From contig NZ_JACRSE010000002.1 of assembly GCF_014281055.1 (NCBI RefSeq), positions 558,001 to 622,000 of the forward strand: a DNA stretch of 64,000 bases, read 5' to 3'. This document shows positions 61,916 to 64,000 of the stretch, piece by piece. The DNA comes from Fluviispira vulneris. Its GTDB lineage: Bacteria; Bdellovibrionota_B; Oligoflexia; Silvanigrellales; Silvanigrellaceae. Position numbers and translations under genes: made by a program. Below the pieces are notes generated by a model. That model was given only the letters and a program-made list of their open reading frames with translations, was not told the DNA's origin and ran no database searches. The stretch's first letter is position 1. Each line of letters begins with the position of its first letter.

Positions 61916-62896
61916 TTAAGGAATGCGCGGTGTAAGAATACGTATGTTTTCTTGTTGGAAATTATATAATTCTTTTGTAAAGGAAAAAGATTTTTCATTG
62001 GATTTCTGAATACCATCTGCATCAAATATTTTTTTAAAATCTGAATTATTTTCTTGTACACAAATTTCTAATCCATTAATTAAAGATTTTGAAATATCTA
62101 AAGGTATTTTAGGGTTCTCAACAATAACTTTAAGTGGAATACTCTGTGAAATACCAAGTATTGTAAAATGTCCTATTTGAGAACCAATTTGAAAAGGAAC
62201 AGAATTCGGAAATTTTTTTTCTAAAAACGTTTCTGATAATGCTCCTATTGTTGCTAAATTTTCTTCGATAGCTTGCAAAACAGAATCGTAATTACCAACA
62301 AAAATTGCGCTGCTAGGAAAAATATTACGTTGGAGAAAATACATTCGAGGTATTAAGAAACCGACGTCGCTTTCAGGATGGGTGTAAGCAACAGTTGAAT
62401 TATTAAAAAAATTAAGAGTGTGTTCATTCTGAAAAGAATATACATTCAAAGGCAATGCTGTTTTTATTAAGTAATTTTTCCAAGTTGAGCTTTTCCCTAA
62501 AATAATTGAACGAGTAAAAGGAGATTCTTTTTTAAGTAATAACAATATACTTTGTAGTGGAGTTTTTTCAGAAGCTCCAATATAGGATAAAGAACTCATA
62601 AGAGCAAACTGTGCATTTCCTCTTGACATAGCAGTGATCAATGCTTTCTCATCTGTAGCATAATTAAAATGGACTCTATAGCCGGAATTTTTTTCAATAC
62701 AATTCTCTAAATTTTCAACAGCAATTTCATCGGTATTTAATATATCTGGGCTTTCCAAATAGAACTCAATTGGCAAAGCTTTAGAACCCAATTCTGGTGA
62801 ATTTAAACAGAGTTGAGTGCAGCTCGTTAAGATCAATAAACTCATAATAAGACATACATGAAATGTTACTTTTTTCTTCCATTCATAAAAAATCAT
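61916..62896 (-). CDS. Lipoprotein with periplasmic phosphonate-binding-like (PhnD) fold
   Basis: A 326-residue protein with a lipoprotein signal (CLIMSLLILTSCTQLC, lipobox Cys). The following domain has the rhythm of PhnD-like binding proteins: IEKNSGYRVHFNYATDEKAL, RGNAQFALMSSLSYIGASE, ATIGALSETFLEKKFP. It lacks a partner ABC permease or ATPase here, so it may be a stand-alone sensor-type or orphan binding protein. It starts directly after the stop of the upstream binding-protein gene. Confidence 0.65.
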   Translation of the reverse strand: MIFYEWKKKVTFHVCLIMSLLILTSCTQLCLNSPELGSKALPIEFYLESPDILNTDEIAVENLENCIEKNSGYRVHFNYATDEKALITAMSRGNAQFALMSSLSYIGASEKTPLQSILLLLKKESPFTRSIILGKSSTWKNYLIKTALPLNVYSFQNEHTLNFFNNSTVAYTHPESDVGFLIPRMYFLQRNIFPSSAIFVGNYDSVLQAIEENLATIGALSETFLEKKFPNSVPFQIGSQIGHFTILGISQSIPLKVIVENPKIPLDISKSLINGLEICVQENNSDFKKIFDADGIQKSNEKSFSFTKELYNFQQENIRILTPRIP

Positions 62897-63790
62897 TTAA
62901 TATCCTTTTTCGATCCACATTTCATTGATAATTGTCATCAAATCACTTTCCTTCATTTTATAAAGTTCTCTTTCAAATTGCTGAATAATTTTATCTTTAT
63001 CAGGAAAAGTTGATTTGTTTGGGAAGATGCAATAATAATCTCGCCAGTAGAGCACATTTCTGTATTTAAAAACAGACTCTTCCGCCCCAATTTTTTTTAA
63101 TAGCATGGTTGTTCTTTCTCTATCAGCAATAAAGAGATCAATTTTTTTTTGTCTTAATTTAATAACGAGATCTTTGTAATCTCGTCCTTCATACAATAAT
63201 CGGTTCAATTGTAATTTTTCATATGGATAATTATCCCAGAACTCACTTGGATAGGTAAAGCCAACAACAATACCTACTGTTAAGTTTTGCCCCACTGCTT
63301 CTTCATAACTTAAAGTTTCTTTATTGCCAATTTCACTTGTGAGTCTGTGGAAAACATAATTTCTTGTGCGCAAGGGAATTCTTGGAAAATAAGCATATTT
63401 TTTATATTTCTCTGTTTTTTGAATGCCCAAAGCAATATCTGCTTTGCCCTCTTTGATCATGGGTTCCAATTCTTTCCATTTCACGATTTGGACTTCGTAT
63501 GGTATTTTTAACTTCTGCAATATTTTAGTTACAATATCAACATCCGAACCAACAACTTTAGGTGGAGCATTTGGGTCAACAATTTCAACTGGCTTTTTAG
63601 GATCTTCTTTTTTGGGGGGTGCTTTGGGATCAACAGGTTTTATCACCTCAAAAAAAGAATGCATATCAACTTCTTCTGCAATGATCTTAATTTTTTTGTC
63701 TTCTGCGCAAGAATTCTTTTGAAAAATTAGAAAAAGAATTATAATAACGATTGACGATTTCTTTAAATTTAGAAATTTTCTAGCCAGCAT
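62897..63790 (-). CDS. Family 3 periplasmic solute-binding protein with Pro-rich insert
   Basis: A 297-residue exported protein (signal SSIVIIILFLIFQKNSCA). After strand IKIIAEEVDMHSFFEV, an insert of about 25 residues (KPVDPKAPPKKEDPKKPVEI and then VDPNAPPK) repeats VDPxAPPK twice; then the fold resumes with DVDIVTKILQKLKIPYEVQI, IKEGKADIALGIQKTEKYKK and a domain 2 part with DLFIADRERTTMLL. This is the glutamine/amino-acid-binding (SBP_bac_3) family, often also found without a permease. The next gene follows without a gap. Confidence 0.7.
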   Translation of the reverse strand: MLARKFLNLKKSSIVIIILFLIFQKNSCAEDKKIKIIAEEVDMHSFFEVIKPVDPKAPPKKEDPKKPVEIVDPNAPPKVVGSDVDIVTKILQKLKIPYEVQIVKWKELEPMIKEGKADIALGIQKTEKYKKYAYFPRIPLRTRNYVFHRLTSEIGNKETLSYEEAVGQNLTVGIVVGFTYPSEFWDNYPYEKLQLNRLLYEGRDYKDLVIKLRQKKIDLFIADRERTTMLLKKIGAEESVFKYRNVLYWRDYYCIFPNKSTFPDKDKIIQQFERELYKMKESDLMTIINEMWIEKGY

Positions 63791-63873
63791 TGGCGTATCC
63801 TTTGAGGGAAGTTATACTGCAAATGTTGAATAATTTTTTTATAGATATGAGTGAGAAAGAGTAAAATTCCTTT

Positions 63874-64000
63874 ATGAAAATTTGGATTGATGCAGACGCT
63901 TGTCCTGCCGTTATCAAAGAAATTGTCTTTAAAGCTTCTGAAAGATTGAGTGTGGAAGTTTGTTTAGTTGCAAACCAAGAATTGAAGATCCCGAAATCAG
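63874..64000 (+). CDS. YaiI/YqxD-family protein, 5' part only
   Basis: The window ends inside this gene. The visible 42 codons, [20 protein letters not shown] and on to [14 protein letters not shown], match the start of the UPF0178 (YaiI/YqxD, DUF188) family with the DADACP motif. It is divergent from the binding-protein genes. The function of the family is unknown; a PIN-like nuclease fold is suspected. Confidence 0.85.
   Translation, partial: MKIWIDADACPAVIKEIVFKASERLSVEVCLVANQELKIPKS

Overview
The window is AT-rich, densely coded DNA from a Gram-negative bacterium. Evidence for an outer membrane includes a porin-like protein, arabinose-5-phosphate isomerase (Kdo/LPS synthesis), DsbD and many exported proteins. 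The low GC, the gene repertoire (GatCAB amidotransferase, pyruvate phosphate dikinase, an NrfD-type alternative complex III subunit, small unrecognised secreted proteins) and the many SIS and fusion proteins fit the Oligoflexia/Bdellovibrionota, for example a Silvanigrella-like organism. That assignment is inference; no rRNA gene is present to test it. I see no tRNA, rRNA, CRISPR array, insertion sequence or prophage.

Layout. 0-6 kb: an outer-membrane porin, then a leftward dsbD-sohB-SIS deaminase operon. 5.8-10.6 kb: a phosphoglycerate mutase-MazG fusion, an SseB-like protein and KdsD. 10.6-16.8 kb: two unknown envelope proteins, a bifunctional RelA/SpoT enzyme translationally coupled to a POT-like carrier, and an exported glutaminase. 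16.8-24 kb: a receiver-TPR protein, an orphan NrfD/ActC protein, a divergent HolA candidate, an amino-acid permease, proline dehydrogenase and two small genes. 24.4-32.8 kb: ppdK, a FucP-family sugar carrier and a complete xylFGH ABC importer. 32.8-36.9 kb: a Fur-box-controlled feoA-feoB-Cys-rich peptide operon followed by an orphan sigma-54 activator. 36.9-43.4 kb: an AT-rich accessory stretch with secreted unknowns, a frameshifted papain/C39-like peptidase, a shortened MFS carrier, a GNAT protein and an ABC exporter. 43.4-49.8 kb: shikimate kinase, then a rightward series carbonic anhydrase-nagK-nagA-(OsmC-SDR fusion)-cinA. 49.8-52.4 kb: an NMT1/THI5-type ABC importer. 52.8-55.8 kb: a 1021-residue CotH-phosphodiester glycosidase lipoprotein. 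55.8-60 kb: a cytidylate-kinase-like protein and gatCAB. 60-64 kb: a TetR regulator with a probable operator, two tandem paralogous unknowns, two periplasmic-binding-type proteins and the start of a YaiI/YqxD gene at the edge.

How the genes work together. N-acetylglucosamine use can be pieced together from scattered genes: the FucP-family carrier (27.3 kb), NagK (45.0 kb), NagA (46.0 kb) and a SIS-type glucosamine-6-phosphate deaminase (1.6 kb). XylFGH adds high-affinity pentose-type uptake, and ppdK and gpmI link to lower glycolysis/gluconeogenesis. Glutaminase, proline dehydrogenase, the APC permease and the POT-like carrier suggest an amino-acid and peptide-using lifestyle. Iron uptake is under a near-consensus Fur box.

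The most unusual items are three domain fusions (GpmI-MazG, OsmC-SDR, CotH-NAGPA), the decaying accessory stretch at 37-43 kb, the paralog pair at 61-62 kb, and strong hairpins placed directly in front of several genes. I did not find a clearly new multi-gene defence or mobile system.
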